A stretch of 64,000 bases of DNA, taken from NCBI RefSeq assembly GCF_900111175.1, contig NZ_FOGI01000013.1:1-64000 (forward strand), given 5' to 3'. The DNA is from Actinokineospora terrae (GTDB taxonomy: Bacteria > Actinomycetota > Actinomycetes > Mycobacteriales > Pseudonocardiaceae). Positions 1 to 8,801 of this stretch are shown one piece after another. The notes under the pieces are model-generated. The model worked only from the letters and a program-made list of their open reading frames with translations. It did not search any database and was not told the DNA's origin. Position 1 is the stretch's first letter, and every line of letters starts with the position of its first letter. The position numbers were made by a program, and so were the translations under genes.

Positions 1-297
1 TACCACGGCCACTTCAAGTGCAACCGCTCCCGCCTGACCGAGCTCCCCGCGCTCTGGGCCTACGCCAGGGACCTGTTCCAGACCCCCGGCTTCGGCGACA
101 CCGTCGACTTCGCCCAGATCAAGGAGCACTACTACGCGGTCCACCGCGACATCAACCCCACCGGCATCGTCCCCAAGGGCCCGGACCTGGCGACCTGGCT
201 GACCCCACACGGCCGCGAGTCCCTGGGCGGCACCCCCTTCGGCAACGGCACCCCGCCCGGCCCACCCCGCGAACCCGTGCGCACCACACTGTCCTGA
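1..297 (+). CDS. Glutathionyl-hydroquinone reductase family protein (Ecm4/YqjG), 3' end only
   Basis: The open frame enters from the left edge and stops at TGA 295-297, giving the last 98 residues. It carries the C-terminal signature of the Ecm4/YqjG glutathione-transferase family: YHGHFKCN, then LWAYARDLFQTPGFGDTV, then HYYAVHRDINPTGIVP, then a short tail. Family members reduce glutathionyl-hydroquinones. Actinobacteria make mycothiol rather than glutathione, so the real thiol partner here is uncertain. The start codon and the N-terminal thioredoxin fold with the catalytic Cys lie outside the window. A perfect hairpin 15 bases after the stop ends the transcription unit. Confidence 0.85.
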   Translation, partial: YHGHFKCNRSRLTELPALWAYARDLFQTPGFGDTVDFAQIKEHYYAVHRDINPTGIVPKGPDLATWLTPHGRESLGGTPFGNGTPPGPPREPVRTTLS

Positions 298-311
298 TAG
301 GACTTGACGGT

Positions 312-359
312 GCCGCCCGGGGGTGCCGTGCCCTGAGGAACACCGCACCCCCGGGCGGC
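312..359 (+). terminator. Perfect 15-bp hairpin terminator
   Basis: Arm GCCGCCCGGGGGTGC (312-326) pairs perfectly with 345-359 across an 18-base loop. It lies 15 bases after the stop of the first gene and has no T-run, as is usual for actinobacterial intrinsic terminators. Confidence 0.7.
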
Positions 360-523
360 GGTCGCGGTCCAACGGGGTGACGGGGTGTTGTGACGGCACC
401 GGGTGCGGGGTCGGTCGCCCTGGACCGCCCGCGTGATCCGCACCCGCTCCCGGGTGAACGCCGTGTCGAACCGGTGGGCGGGGGTGCCATCCTGCGAGTC
501 GATCCCGGACCGGAGGCAGCGCG

Positions 524-1306
524 ATGACCCAGTACGTGTTCGACAACGCCGACACCCGCGCCGAGACCCGCTTCGCCGCGCTCGCCGCCTTCGACGCCGC
601 GAGCCACGCCGTGCTCGCCGCCGCGGGTGTCGCGCCGGGCTGGGCCTGCTGGGAGGTCGGCGGCGGTGATGGCGGCATCGGGCGCTGGCTCGCCGACCAG
701 GTGGGTGCGGGCGGCTCGGTGCTCGTCACCGACATCGACCCCCACTGGATCCCCGCGGCCGACCGCCCGGGCTTGACCGTCCGACGCCACGACGTGGTCA
801 CCGACGAGCTGCCCGACACCACCTTCGACCTCATCCACGCCCGCCTGGTCCTGATCCACCTCCCCGACCGCCACGCCGTCCTCGACCGGCTCACCGCCGC
901 CCTCAACCCCGGCGGCCGCCTCGTCCTGGAGGAGTTCGACCTGCGGCACCCGCCGACCCCGCGCACCGCGGATCCGCACCACGTCGCGACGTTCGACGCC
1001 GTGCACACGCCGCTGCTGCGCGCCCTCGAATCCCGCGGGGTGGACGCCACCTGGGCCGGATCCCTCCCGGACACGTTCGTCGCACGAGGATTCCTCGACG
1101 TCCGGGTCAACACCACCACCTCGCTGTGGCGCGGCGGCTCCGAGGAGATCCAGCTGCACCGGGTGAACGCGGAGCAGCTCGCCGGGCCACTGGCCGCCGC
1201 CGGTGTGTCGCCGCGAGCCTTGGCCGACTTCTCCGCGTTGTTGGAAGACCCGACGTTCACCGTGTGGTCGTACCCGATGGTGTCGGTGACGGGCACCCGC
1301 GCCTAA
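524..1306 (+). CDS. Class I SAM-dependent methyltransferase
   Basis: This 260-residue protein has the Rossmann methyltransferase order: a glycine-rich SAM loop (EVGGGDGGIGRWL, about residues 44-56), an acidic end to strand 2 (VTDIDPHW), and a motif-III-like LNPGGRLVLEEFD near residue 127. The substrate is unknown; the C-terminal half has no feature I recognise. It starts at ATG 524 behind GGAGGCAGCGCG. It stands alone between a terminator and a 426-base intergenic region, so context gives no pathway. Confidence 0.8.
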   Translation: MTQYVFDNADTRAETRFAALAAFDAASHAVLAAAGVAPGWACWEVGGGDGGIGRWLADQVGAGGSVLVTDIDPHWIPAADRPGLTVRRHDVVTDELPDTTFDLIHARLVLIHLPDRHAVLDRLTAALNPGGRLVLEEFDLRHPPTPRTADPHHVATFDAVHTPLLRALESRGVDATWAGSLPDTFVARGFLDVRVNTTTSLWRGGSEEIQLHRVNAEQLAGPLAAAGVSPRALADFSALLEDPTFTVWSYPMVSVTGTRA

Positions 1307-1490
1307 CCCACCCCGACACGCTGCCTGAGCCTCACTCGTCAGTGTGACGCCAGATCGAGGTCCGACCCGAGTTGTCCCCAACCCCTTGAGCCATCCACAG
1401 CTTCCCGCCGCCGCTCTTGACAGGCCCCTGTCGGCGATAGGCTCGAACGTGGGACCTCAGACCCCGGGAGGGTGGGCCCCACCACGCGAG

Positions 1491-1621
1491 TTGATCATGG
1501 TCGGCGTCGGGGCCAAGGGCAGGGTCGGGGTCGGGGCGGGTCGATCATGATCGGTGGGCCGCCCTGGCGAGTCGATCGTGGTTGGCGGAGGCGCCGGGGG
1601 CGTGCTGATCGCGGTTGGCGG
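1491..1621 (+). promoter_or_regulatory. Four repeats of a GATC-containing 16-17-mer upstream of the LAL regulator
   Basis: The 426-base gap 1307-1732 holds four related copies of a motif close to TCGATCATGGTTGGCGG, beginning at 1491, 1541, 1572 and 1605 (spacings 50, 31 and 33). The copy at 1541 contains the perfect palindrome GATCATGATC. The cluster ends about 110 bases before the LAL start codon, where an autoregulatory operator array would be expected. I saw nothing else in the gap. Confidence 0.5.
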
Positions 1622-1732
1622 CTGCCGCTGGGGTGCGGTGGGTGGGAGTGGAGTCGCGGGCCGCAGGTCCCGCTCCCTAGGCTCCTGGAGTCCCTTCGGG
1701 TGTGGCGGGCCGACGTGGGTGGGAGTGAGTCG

Positions 1733-4642
1733 ATGGCGCGGGCGACGAGGCCGGGTGCGCGGCGGTCCGGTGGTCCGGCCCTGATGCGCACCAGTTCTCC
1801 GGTGTTGGTCGGCCGCGACGACCAGCTGACCGCCCTGCGCTGCGCCGTCCCGACCCAGCCCGCGGTGGTGATGATCGAGGGCGAGGCCGGGGTCGGCAAG
1901 AGCAGGCTGGTCCGCGAGCTGCTGGCGACCGACCTGTCCCCACTGCTGGTCCTCATGGGCCACTGCCAGCCCGTCGGCGAGCCGTTCCCCTACGGCGCGG
2001 TGCTCGAAGCCCTGCGCGGCACGTCCGACCTGCTGGCGCGGCACCGCCCGAGGCTGAGCCCGGTCGCGGGCGTGGTCGGGCCGCTGCTGCCGGAGATCGC
2101 CGAGTTCCTGCCCGTCCCGCCCGCCCCGACGGGTGACCCGCGCACGGAGCGCCACCGGGTCTTCCGCGCGCTGCGCGAGCTGCTCGGCGCGCTCGGCCCG
2201 GTGCTGCTGGTCGTGGAGGACCTGCACTGGGCCGACAGCGGGTCTCGCCAGCTGCTGCGCTTCCTGATGGGCGACCCGCCGCCGACCCTGTCGATCGTGG
2301 TCACCTACCGGCGGGAGGACATCCCCGGCGGGATGCCGCTGGGCACCGCGTACCGCCCGCCGAGCGGGATCGCCAGCGTGGTGCTGCGCCTGAGCCCGCT
2401 CGACGTCGACGAGGTCAGGGCGTTGACCGCGGCCATCCTGGGCGAGGACGTGGTGTCGGTCGAGTTCGCCACCAAGCTGCGCGAGCGCACCGCGGGCATC
2501 CCGTTCGTGGTCGAGGAGACGCTGCGGGCCCTGCGCAACCCGGCGGGCGCGGTGCACGCGGACAGCACGACCGCGCGCAGGCTCCTGGACACCGTCGAGG
2601 TCCCGGTGCTGCTGCGCGACGCCATGGCCGAGCGGCTGGCCGCGCTGCCGGTCACCGCGACCCGCCTCGCCCAGGCGGCGGCCGTGCTCGGCGTGCCCGC
2701 ACCGGCCGAGCTGCTCGGCGAGGTGGCCGCGCTCGGCGAGCAACGGGTCCACGCCGCGCTCACCCACGCGCTCGAGGGCCAGGTGCTGCACGAGGTGGAC
2801 GCGGGCCGCTACGGGTTCCGGCACGCCCTGGCGCAGCAAGCCGTCTACGACACCCTCAGCGGCCCGGACCGCGGGCAGATCCACGACCGGGCGATCGACG
2901 CACTGCGGCTGGTCGAGCCGCTACCGCTCGTGCAGCTCGCCGAGCACAGCCACCGCGCGGGCCGCACGGCCGCGTGGTTGGGCTACGGCGAGGCGGCGGC
3001 CGACCACGCCACCGGGATCGGCGACGCGGGCGCGGCCACGGCGCTGCTGCGCGCCCTGCTCGCCGAGCCGTCGGTGCCCGCCGCCGACGTCGACCGGTTG
3101 GCGGTCAAGCTCGGGCAGGTGGCGCACCTGGGCATCGACCAGGTCGACCCGACCACGACGCTGGACCGGTTGCTCGTCGACCGCAGGCTGTCCACGTCGG
3201 CGCGCGGCGAGGTGCGGCTCTACCGGGGCCTGCTGCTGATCCGGCAGGCGGGCGGCGCGGAGGAGGGGCGCTCGGAGATCGAGATGGCGATCGCCGACCT
3301 CGGCGAACGGCCGGACCTGGCCGCCAAGGGCACCTCGGTGCTCGCGCAGCCGTTCACCGGGATGACCCCGTTGGCCGAGTTCGGCGTGTGGCTCGACCGC
3401 ACCACGCGCGACCGGCGCGCCACCGCCGACCCGGAGCTGCGGCTCTCCCTGCTGGCCAACGAACTCGGTTCCCGGCTGCACATCGGCGACCCGCAGGTGG
3501 TGCCCGCGCTGGAGACCCTGCCGCGCGCCGTGGACACCATGGGCGAGCAGCGCCAGCTCGCCAGGATCCACTGCAACCTCGCCGACGCCTGCACCTCCAG
3601 CGGCCACTTCCGGCTCGCCGACGACCTGCTGCGCAGCGGGCTGCGCCACGCTGCCGAGAGCGGGGCGCCGTTCGTGGCCAGCACCGGCCGGGTCACCCGC
3701 GCCCGCCTCGACTGGCTCACCGGCCAGTGGGACGGCCTCGTCGACCGGTCCCTGCGCCTGCTCGAGGAGTACCGCGACCTGTTCCCCAACTCCAGCGAGC
3801 TGAGCCTGGTCCTCGGCTCGCTGGCGATGGCCCGCGGCGAGTGGGGCGAGGCGATCAGCCACCTGACCGAGACCGGCGCCTTCACCCCGGAGGAGGCGAT
3901 CACCCCGGTGGCCGTCGCCGGGTGCGCCGCGCTGGCACTGACCGCGCTCGCACAGGACGACGTCGTCCGGGCCTGTGTGGACGCTGACCGGGGCGTGGAG
4001 ATCCTGCGCGCCAAGGGCGTGTGGGCGTGGTCGCCGGAACTCGGTCCGGCCGCCGTGGCGAGCTTGCTGGCCGCGGGCCGGGAGTTGGACGCCGAGGCGT
4101 TCGTGGACTCGATGGCCTCGGGGATCGCCGACCTGGACGTACCGCTCAGCGTCGCGGCCCTCGCCCAGTGCCGGGGCAGGCTCTGCGAAGCCCGCGGTGA
4201 TCTCGACGCGGCACAGGCGCACTACCGGGACTCGATCATCGGCTACGAAAGCCTTCCCGCCCCGTACTACGCCGCTCTGGTCGCGGAACGCGAAGCCGTC
4301 TGCACACTCGACCGCGACCCCGACAAGGGCGCCGAATCGCTGTCCGCCCTCATCGACACGTTCGACACGCTGGGCGCCACCCGCGATGCCGCCCGCTGCC
4401 GCCACCTGCTCCGCACCGCGGGCGGCGCCAAACCCTCCCGCCGCGGCCGCCGCGGCTACGGCAACGACCTCTCCCCGCGCGAACACGAGGTGGCCCGCCT
4501 GCTGGCCGCGGGCCGCACGAACCGGGAGATCGCCGAGGTCCTGTTCCTGTCCTCCCGCACGGTGGAACAACACGCCGCCCGCGTTCTGCGCAAACTGGGC
4601 GTGACCTCCCGAGCCGAACTCCGGGGCGACGACTTCGGGTGA
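1733..4642 (+). CDS. LuxR-family transcriptional regulator of the LAL (large ATP-binding) type
   Basis: This 969-residue regulator has an N-terminal AAA-type ATPase with Walker A GEAGVGKS (residues 50-57) and a Walker-B-like VLLVVEDLHWADS near 157-169. A long helical, TPR-like middle follows, and a C-terminal LuxR helix-turn-helix (LSPREHEVARLLAAGRTNRE, about 913-932, continuing to the end). LAL proteins such as MalT are ligand- and ATP-gated activators, often of secondary metabolism or sugar use. The frame is open from 1472, but ATG 1733 has GGGAG seven bases upstream and the residues before it are low-complexity Arg/Gly, so I start there. ATG 1784 is the alternative. Its target genes are not evident. 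Confidence 0.85.
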   Translation: MARATRPGARRSGGPALMRTSSPVLVGRDDQLTALRCAVPTQPAVVMIEGEAGVGKSRLVRELLATDLSPLLVLMGHCQPVGEPFPYGAVLEALRGTSDLLARHRPRLSPVAGVVGPLLPEIAEFLPVPPAPTGDPRTERHRVFRALRELLGALGPVLLVVEDLHWADSGSRQLLRFLMGDPPPTLSIVVTYRREDIPGGMPLGTAYRPPSGIASVVLRLSPLDVDEVRALTAAILGEDVVSVEFATKLRERTAGIPFVVEETLRALRNPAGAVHADSTTARRLLDTVEVPVLLRDAMAERLAALPVTATRLAQAAAVLGVPAPAELLGEVAALGEQRVHAALTHALEGQVLHEVDAGRYGFRHALAQQAVYDTLSGPDRGQIHDRAIDALRLVEPLPLVQLAEHSHRAGRTAAWLGYGEAAADHATGIGDAGAATALLRALLAEPSVPAADVDRLAVKLGQVAHLGIDQVDPTTTLDRLLVDRRLSTSARGEVRLYRGLLLIRQAGGAEEGRSEIEMAIADLGERPDLAAKGTSVLAQPFTGMTPLAEFGVWLDRTTRDRRATADPELRLSLLANELGSRLHIGDPQVVPALETLPRAVDTMGEQRQLARIHCNLADACTSSGHFRLADDLLRSGLRHAAESGAPFVASTGRVTRARLDWLTGQWDGLVDRSLRLLEEYRDLFPNSSELSLVLGSLAMARGEWGEAISHLTETGAFTPEEAITPVAVAGCAALALTALAQDDVVRACVDADRGVEILRAKGVWAWSPELGPAAVASLLAAGRELDAEAFVDSMASGIADLDVPLSVAALAQCRGRLCEARGDLDAAQAHYRDSIIGYESLPAPYYAALVAEREAVCTLDRDPDKGAESLSALIDTFDTLGATRDAARCRHLLRTAGGAKPSRRGRRGYGNDLSPREHEVARLLAAGRTNREIAEVLFLSSRTVEQHAARVLRKLGVTSRAELRGDDFG

Positions 4643-4721
4643 CGCGTGCGCCGACCCCGCCGCTCGGGGCGGACGGCACCACTGGTGCCCGCCCGCCCCG
4701 AGGACGGCTCGGTGTCGCGGC

Positions 4722-5903
4722 CTAGTCGGGCAGGCGGTCCAGGATCCACTCGCCGAGTTCGGCGGTGATCTTGGTGTGGGGGTCGTTGCGGCCCGCCACG
4801 AGGAAGTCGTCCAGTTCGCTGCGCTCGGGTGCCAGGTCGTTCACGACGGTGTAGGGGTCGTCCAGGTCGGCGATGGCCACGGCGCTGACGGTCGGCACGA
4901 ACGCGACCGTGCGGTGCGCGATCGTCACCTTGCCGGTGACCTTGAGCTTGTCGCCCGCGATGCCGAAGGTCTCCAGGGTGCCGCCCGGCGCGCCGTCGAG
5001 TTCCGGCAGCCCGGACGTGGTGATCTGGTGCTCGTTGAGCACACCCTTGAGCCGGGCGACGTCCGCCTCGCCCACCGACTGGGTCCTGAGGTCGGTCCCG
5101 GTGAACCAACCGCCCTCGACCCTCAGCGCGCTCTCACCGGCGGGGACCCCGTTGCCTTGGCCGGTACCGACGCCGTTGGCCACGCCGAGCAGGCGGGGGA
5201 TCCGCGGCCAACCGCCCACGCGGTCGAGTTCGGCGAGGAACTCCGCGCGCAGGGGGTCGACCCGGGGCTCCGCTCCGACGCTCTCCACGTGGCGCCACAG
5301 CAGTTGCCGCGAGGCCGGGCTGTTGATCTGCTCGGACAACGCGGGCACGGAGGTCAGGAAGTGCGCCAGGTTCTGCAGCGCGATCGGCACCCACGCGCCG
5401 CGGTGGGGGCTGTCGTAGGACAGGTAGACGCCGACGCGGTGGTCGACCCGCTGGCGTTCCAGCTTGGCCAGCGCGTACCGGGTGACCAGGCCACCCATGC
5501 TGAAACCGCCGACCAGCAACCGGGCGTCCCCGATCTGCTCGGCGCCCGCCCGCAGGATCGCGGCCGTCACGGCCTCGGCGTTGCGCAGGATCGATTCGCT
5601 GCGCTCGTCGTAGCCGATGAGCACCAGCGTGCGACCCCGCTGCCGCACCCCGGACACGAACGGGAACTCGCCGCGCTCCAAGCCGTCCCACAGCTCGTCG
5701 AGGTCGCTGGGACCGCTGTTGAAGCCATCGGCCAGCAGCACCGGCCGCACGAGGCCCCGCTGGCCCTCGCCGTAGTAGACCCACGCCGTGCCACCGGGCA
5801 GCGGCCAGGTCTCGTCGGGCTCCGGCGCGGGAGTGGGGATCGGCTTGGGCAGCGGTGCGAGGAACCCGAACGGCTCGACGACGGGCTGGTCCTGCTCGGG
5901 CAT
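4722..5903 (-). CDS. Alpha/beta-hydrolase, lipase-like
   Basis: This 393-residue protein has a GFSMG nucleophile elbow (133-137, predicted Ser135) followed by GLVTRYAL, as in lipases and PGAP1-like esterases. The preceding VLLADGFNSGPSDL resembles an oxyanion-hole strand. There is no signal peptide; the N-terminus is proline-rich (residues 15-36). The catalytic Asp and His cannot be fixed by eye. The last 120 residues look like a separate beta-rich region. ATG 5903 is preferred over an upstream TTG because GGAG lies nine bases before it. Substrate unknown. Confidence 0.65.
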   Translation of the reverse strand: MPEQDQPVVEPFGFLAPLPKPIPTPAPEPDETWPLPGGTAWVYYGEGQRGLVRPVLLADGFNSGPSDLDELWDGLERGEFPFVSGVRQRGRTLVLIGYDERSESILRNAEAVTAAILRAGAEQIGDARLLVGGFSMGGLVTRYALAKLERQRVDHRVGVYLSYDSPHRGAWVPIALQNLAHFLTSVPALSEQINSPASRQLLWRHVESVGAEPRVDPLRAEFLAELDRVGGWPRIPRLLGVANGVGTGQGNGVPAGESALRVEGGWFTGTDLRTQSVGEADVARLKGVLNEHQITTSGLPELDGAPGGTLETFGIAGDKLKVTGKVTIAHRTVAFVPTVSAVAIADLDDPYTVVNDLAPERSELDDFLVAGRNDPHTKITAELGEWILDRLPD

Positions 5904-6184
5904 CGGTGAACGCTCCAGGTGCGGGAAGATGATCAACTACCCCCACCATGGCCGCGGCCAGACCGGCGCCGAAACCCCCATCACCTGATAGCCGGAGCAG
6001 TTCACACCCCCAGCGGAACCACATGCACACCCCGTCGAACCGACCAACGGCCAATCACCCATCAGGACGCACGAACCGCGCAGGCGGACCAGCATGACCC
6101 CGCCCGGGCGCGGCGCCGCGCACCGTGTCTCGATAGTCGACTGACCTGGCCGCGGGTGGGACGGCGCCCCGCGGCCGGTTTGGG

Positions 6185-6826
6185 TCAGTTGAAGAGCACG
6201 TCCGAACAGCTGTAGAACGCCTCGCCGCTGTCGGGGTAGTGGCGCTGCCAGATGGAGAAGATGAGGTGCCGACCCGTGCGCCCACCTGGGATCGTGGCCT
6301 TGAGCTGGTACGAGCCGCTGGCGCGCGGGGGGTTGAGTTGCTTGTAGAACGGCGTGGCCTCGAGGTCGGACCACTTCAGCGGCTTGGTCGCGTCGTAACC
6401 CTGCTTGGTCACGTACAGCTCGAAGGTGCCCGGGTGCGGCGCGGTGGCCTTGTAGGTGAACGTGTACGCGCCGGTCGGCAGGGTGGTGGCGGGCCAGTCG
6501 GCGCGGGGGAGGTCCAGGCCCTTGTACTTGTCGCGGCCCGCGCTGCACAGCTTGCCGTCGGGGATGATCTGGCGGCTGTTGCCGTTGGCGTTGGGCTGGT
6601 TCACCTCGTCCCAGTCGTAGATCGGCCAGCTCTGCCCGACCTGGACGGCGGCCTTGCACGCGGCCGAGCGCGGGTTCTCCGGACCCTCGGTGAAGCACTG
6701 GTAGATGCGGCTCACCGGGTTGCCCATCGACCCGTGGGCGGACGCGGGCGCGGCGACCAGCACGGTCGCGGCCAGCAGCGCCCCGGTCAGGGCCACCACG
6801 GTGGTGGCGGCACGGCGGATGCCCAT
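6185..6826 (-). CDS. Lytic polysaccharide monooxygenase, AA10 (chitin-binding)
   Basis: This 213-residue secreted copper enzyme has a signal peptide (1-30, ending ASA) that leaves His31 as the new N-terminus (HGSMGNP), the first histidine-brace ligand. The second is His131 in TAPHPG, and an aromatic residue near the C-terminus (FYSCSDVLF) fits the axial position. AA10 enzymes oxidatively cleave chitin or cellulose outside the cell. GAGGAG precedes ATG 6826. A DasR-type operator lies 30-40 bases upstream, which argues for chitin as substrate and for GlcNAc-dependent control. Confidence 0.92.
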   Translation of the reverse strand: MGIRRAATTVVALTGALLAATVLVAAPASAHGSMGNPVSRIYQCFTEGPENPRSAACKAAVQVGQSWPIYDWDEVNQPNANGNSRQIIPDGKLCSAGRDKYKGLDLPRADWPATTLPTGAYTFTYKATAPHPGTFELYVTKQGYDATKPLKWSDLEATPFYKQLNPPRASGSYQLKATIPGGRTGRHLIFSIWQRHYPDSGEAFYSCSDVLFN

Positions 6827-6854
6827 CTGCGGTCTCCTCTGCGGCAGGGAACAA

Positions 6855-6866
6855 AGGTCTAGACCA
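6855..6866. promoter_or_regulatory. DasR-type operator (dre) upstream of the LPMO gene
   Basis: AGGTCTAGACCA contains the perfect palindrome GGTCTAGACC and matches 11 of 12 bases of the DasR core TGGTCTAGACCA. It sits 29-40 bases before the LPMO start codon. DasR is the GntR-family GlcNAc/chitin regulator of actinomycetes. That it acts here is inference from motif and target. Confidence 0.7.
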
Positions 6867-7018
6867 TAATGACCCGCACGGCCGTCCGAAGTCCACTGTT
6901 GGGAATTCGCCAACCCTGGCTGTCGGTCCACCTGGTTATCTGGTGACGCTGGTGAACCCTTGTGCCGCACGCGGTTCCGGTCGACCCTGGACCCGAGCCG
7001 ACAATCTTGGGGGACACC

Positions 7019-8050
7019 GTGGGAAACCGGACAATCCACGTACGTGGACTCATCATTGGTGTGGTCGCGAGCCTCGCCGTGGTCACCCCGGCGCACGCCC
7101 GACCCGCGGGCACGGGAACCGGTGCCTGGAACCGGAATCCGGTGACCATCGAGACATCGCAGTCCGGGACCACCTACCTGATGCGCGATCCGCGGTGGCC
7201 CGGCCTGGACTGCGTGGACGCGGTCACCGGCACGGTGTTCAGCGGACCGGATGACGTCTGGGGCAACGGGAACCCGACCGATCGCGAGACCGGCTGCGTC
7301 GACGCCTACTACGCCGCGCAGACCTTCCAGCGCATGACCGTCCGCTGGCTGGGCCGCAACGGTGCCGATGGCAACGGGCGCCCCGGCCTCGGCCTCAAGG
7401 TGGGGGAGCCGCGCCAGGGATTGGGCACCACCGGCGGGCGGATCTGGGTCGGCTACAACTCCGCGGGCCAGTGGGTCGGCTCGCTCGACCTGGTTGGTCG
7501 CGAGTACGGCTTGTTGATCGACCGCACGACCCCCGGTGGCCCTTCCGGCAACGGGACCGGTGAGTTCGTCGCCGACGCGTTCGGCGCGGCCACCGAGTGG
7601 TTCAGTGGTCAAACCACCGCGGACCTGCTCATCGGCGAACGCCCGAGCACCAACCCGCGCAACATGTCCAACCCCGCGGCCAGCGGCGGGATCAACTGCT
7701 ACTCATCCGCCGTCCCCACCGCCGAGCCGTACTCGGCCGCGGGAGTCGGTGACCACTGGTTCGCTCTTCTAGCAGCCGGTTCACGCCCCGACAACGGCTT
7801 GCCCGCTAGCCCTACCTGTGACGGCAGCACAATCCGCGGCATCGGAGTCGATAGGGCAATCAAGATTCTCTACGGCGCGATGCTTCGCAAGGTCTCCGGC
7901 ATGACATACCAGAAGTACCGCATCCTCACGCTGAGGCTCGCGCTTGATCTAACCCCGGGCAACTGCTCTGACTACAAGGCCGTCAAGGCCGCGTGGAATG
8001 CCGTCAGCGTCCCCGCCCAGCCCGGCGAACCGTCCGTCGTCTGCGACTGA
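7019..8050 (+). CDS. Secreted M4 (thermolysin-like) metallopeptidase homologue with destroyed zinc site
   Basis: This 343-residue protein has an N-terminal signal segment (about 1-27, VVASLAVVTPAHA). Landmarks of the M4 fold are present in order: YYAAQTFQRM (about 97-106), SLDLVGREYG (155-164), GEFVADAFGAATEWF (181-195, matching the family E-x-x-x-D-x-F-G helix), NMSNPAA, and a C-terminal helical domain. At the HExxH position the sequence reads R161-E-Y-G-L165, so both zinc histidines are gone while the Glu and the third ligand (Glu182) remain. It is therefore probably not a protease. GTG 7019 is chosen because it places the signal peptide at the N-terminus. It could act as an inhibitor, chaperone or binding protein. 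Confidence 0.7.
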   Translation: MGNRTIHVRGLIIGVVASLAVVTPAHARPAGTGTGAWNRNPVTIETSQSGTTYLMRDPRWPGLDCVDAVTGTVFSGPDDVWGNGNPTDRETGCVDAYYAAQTFQRMTVRWLGRNGADGNGRPGLGLKVGEPRQGLGTTGGRIWVGYNSAGQWVGSLDLVGREYGLLIDRTTPGGPSGNGTGEFVADAFGAATEWFSGQTTADLLIGERPSTNPRNMSNPAASGGINCYSSAVPTAEPYSAAGVGDHWFALLAAGSRPDNGLPASPTCDGSTIRGIGVDRAIKILYGAMLRKVSGMTYQKYRILTLRLALDLTPGNCSDYKAVKAAWNAVSVPAQPGEPSVVCD

Positions 8051-8155
8051 GCGTCCTCACACGCAGGCAGCGGCGGTCACCCGATCAGCGCAGCCCGATG
8101 TGATTGGTTGAACCATTGGGTGTGGCGGAGCGCGACGGCGGGCAGTCCCTGGGAC

Positions 8156-8566
8156 ATGACGACCCACCAGGACCTGGCCGTGTTCAGCACGACCGTGCCC
8201 GCGCGGGCTGAGCAGCTGGCGCCGCTGCGCAGGCGGGTGCGGGGCTGGCTCGCCTGCCTGCGCGTGCCCGCCGCGGTGCGCCAGGACGTCGTGCTGGCCG
8301 CCCACGAGGCCCTCAGCGACGCCGTCGACCAGCCGCGCGACGACCGGGACGCCACTCTCACCCTGCACTGGGACCGCGAGGTCGTGGTGCTCACCGCGGT
8401 CGACCACTTCACCTGGACCGCCCGCGCCCAGCGCGGCGAGCACCCCGGCGAGCGGCGGCTGCGGGTCATCAGCAGGGTCGCCGAGCGGGTCGACCTCGAC
8501 ATCGACGCCGAACGGGGCACGCTGACCGCCTACTTCAGCCTGCCCAGGGTGATCCAATCGCGGTGA
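8156..8566 (+). CDS. Anti-sigma-factor-like ATPase (HATPase_c_2, RsbW-like)
   Basis: This 136-residue single-domain GHKL-type protein resembles the small ATP-binding serine kinases that regulate sigma or anti-anti-sigma factors. An N-box-like helix (VVLAAHEALSDAVDQ, about residues 45-59) is visible, but the usual Asn after E-A-L is Asp. The later GERRLRVISRVAERVDLD aligns with the family GRGLxLI segment without its glycines. ATP binding may thus be weakened. No partner sigma factor or STAS protein is adjacent. Start ATG 8156 has only a weak ribosome site. Confidence 0.6.
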   Translation: MTTHQDLAVFSTTVPARAEQLAPLRRRVRGWLACLRVPAAVRQDVVLAAHEALSDAVDQPRDDRDATLTLHWDREVVVLTAVDHFTWTARAQRGEHPGERRLRVISRVAERVDLDIDAERGTLTAYFSLPRVIQSR

Positions 8567-8719
8567 TCATGGAAGCGTTACAGCGCCGATCCCCCTCGAT
8601 CCGGTGCAAGGACGGGAAATCGGGTTAGCCCTTCCGCCGAATTCGGAATAGATCGGTGACGAGTGCCCGCACCTTAATCACCCTTGGCCACTCTTCCGGG
8701 TGGACAGTGGTTGCCGGCG

Positions 8720-8747
8720 TTGTCCGCCGCCGCACCAGCCCTAGTCT
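8720..8747 (+). promoter_or_regulatory. Candidate sigma-A-like promoter for the repeat surface protein
   Basis: TTGTCC (8720-8725), a 16-base spacer and TAGTCT (8742-8747) match the actinobacterial -35/-10 pattern. Initiation would fall near 8754, which excludes the in-frame ATG at 8748 and supports ATG 8802. Confidence 0.45.
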
Positions 8748-8801
8748 TTGAATCCACCCAGGGAACTTCCTGGTTGGTCCGACCATGTGGTGAGGTGCGG
8801 G

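Noticed and set aside
1472..1732. N-terminal extension of the LAL regulator
   Set aside because: It encodes Arg/Gly/Trp-rich sequence from the operator repeats, and a good ribosome site precedes ATG 1733.
1457..2884. A 475-residue minus-strand frame over the LAL regulator N-terminus
   Set aside because: Low-complexity Arg/Gln/Pro composition, and it covers the Walker A and B motifs of the real gene.
8748..8801. Longer start of the surface protein at ATG 8748
   Set aside because: It lies directly after the predicted -10 box and would precede the transcription start.
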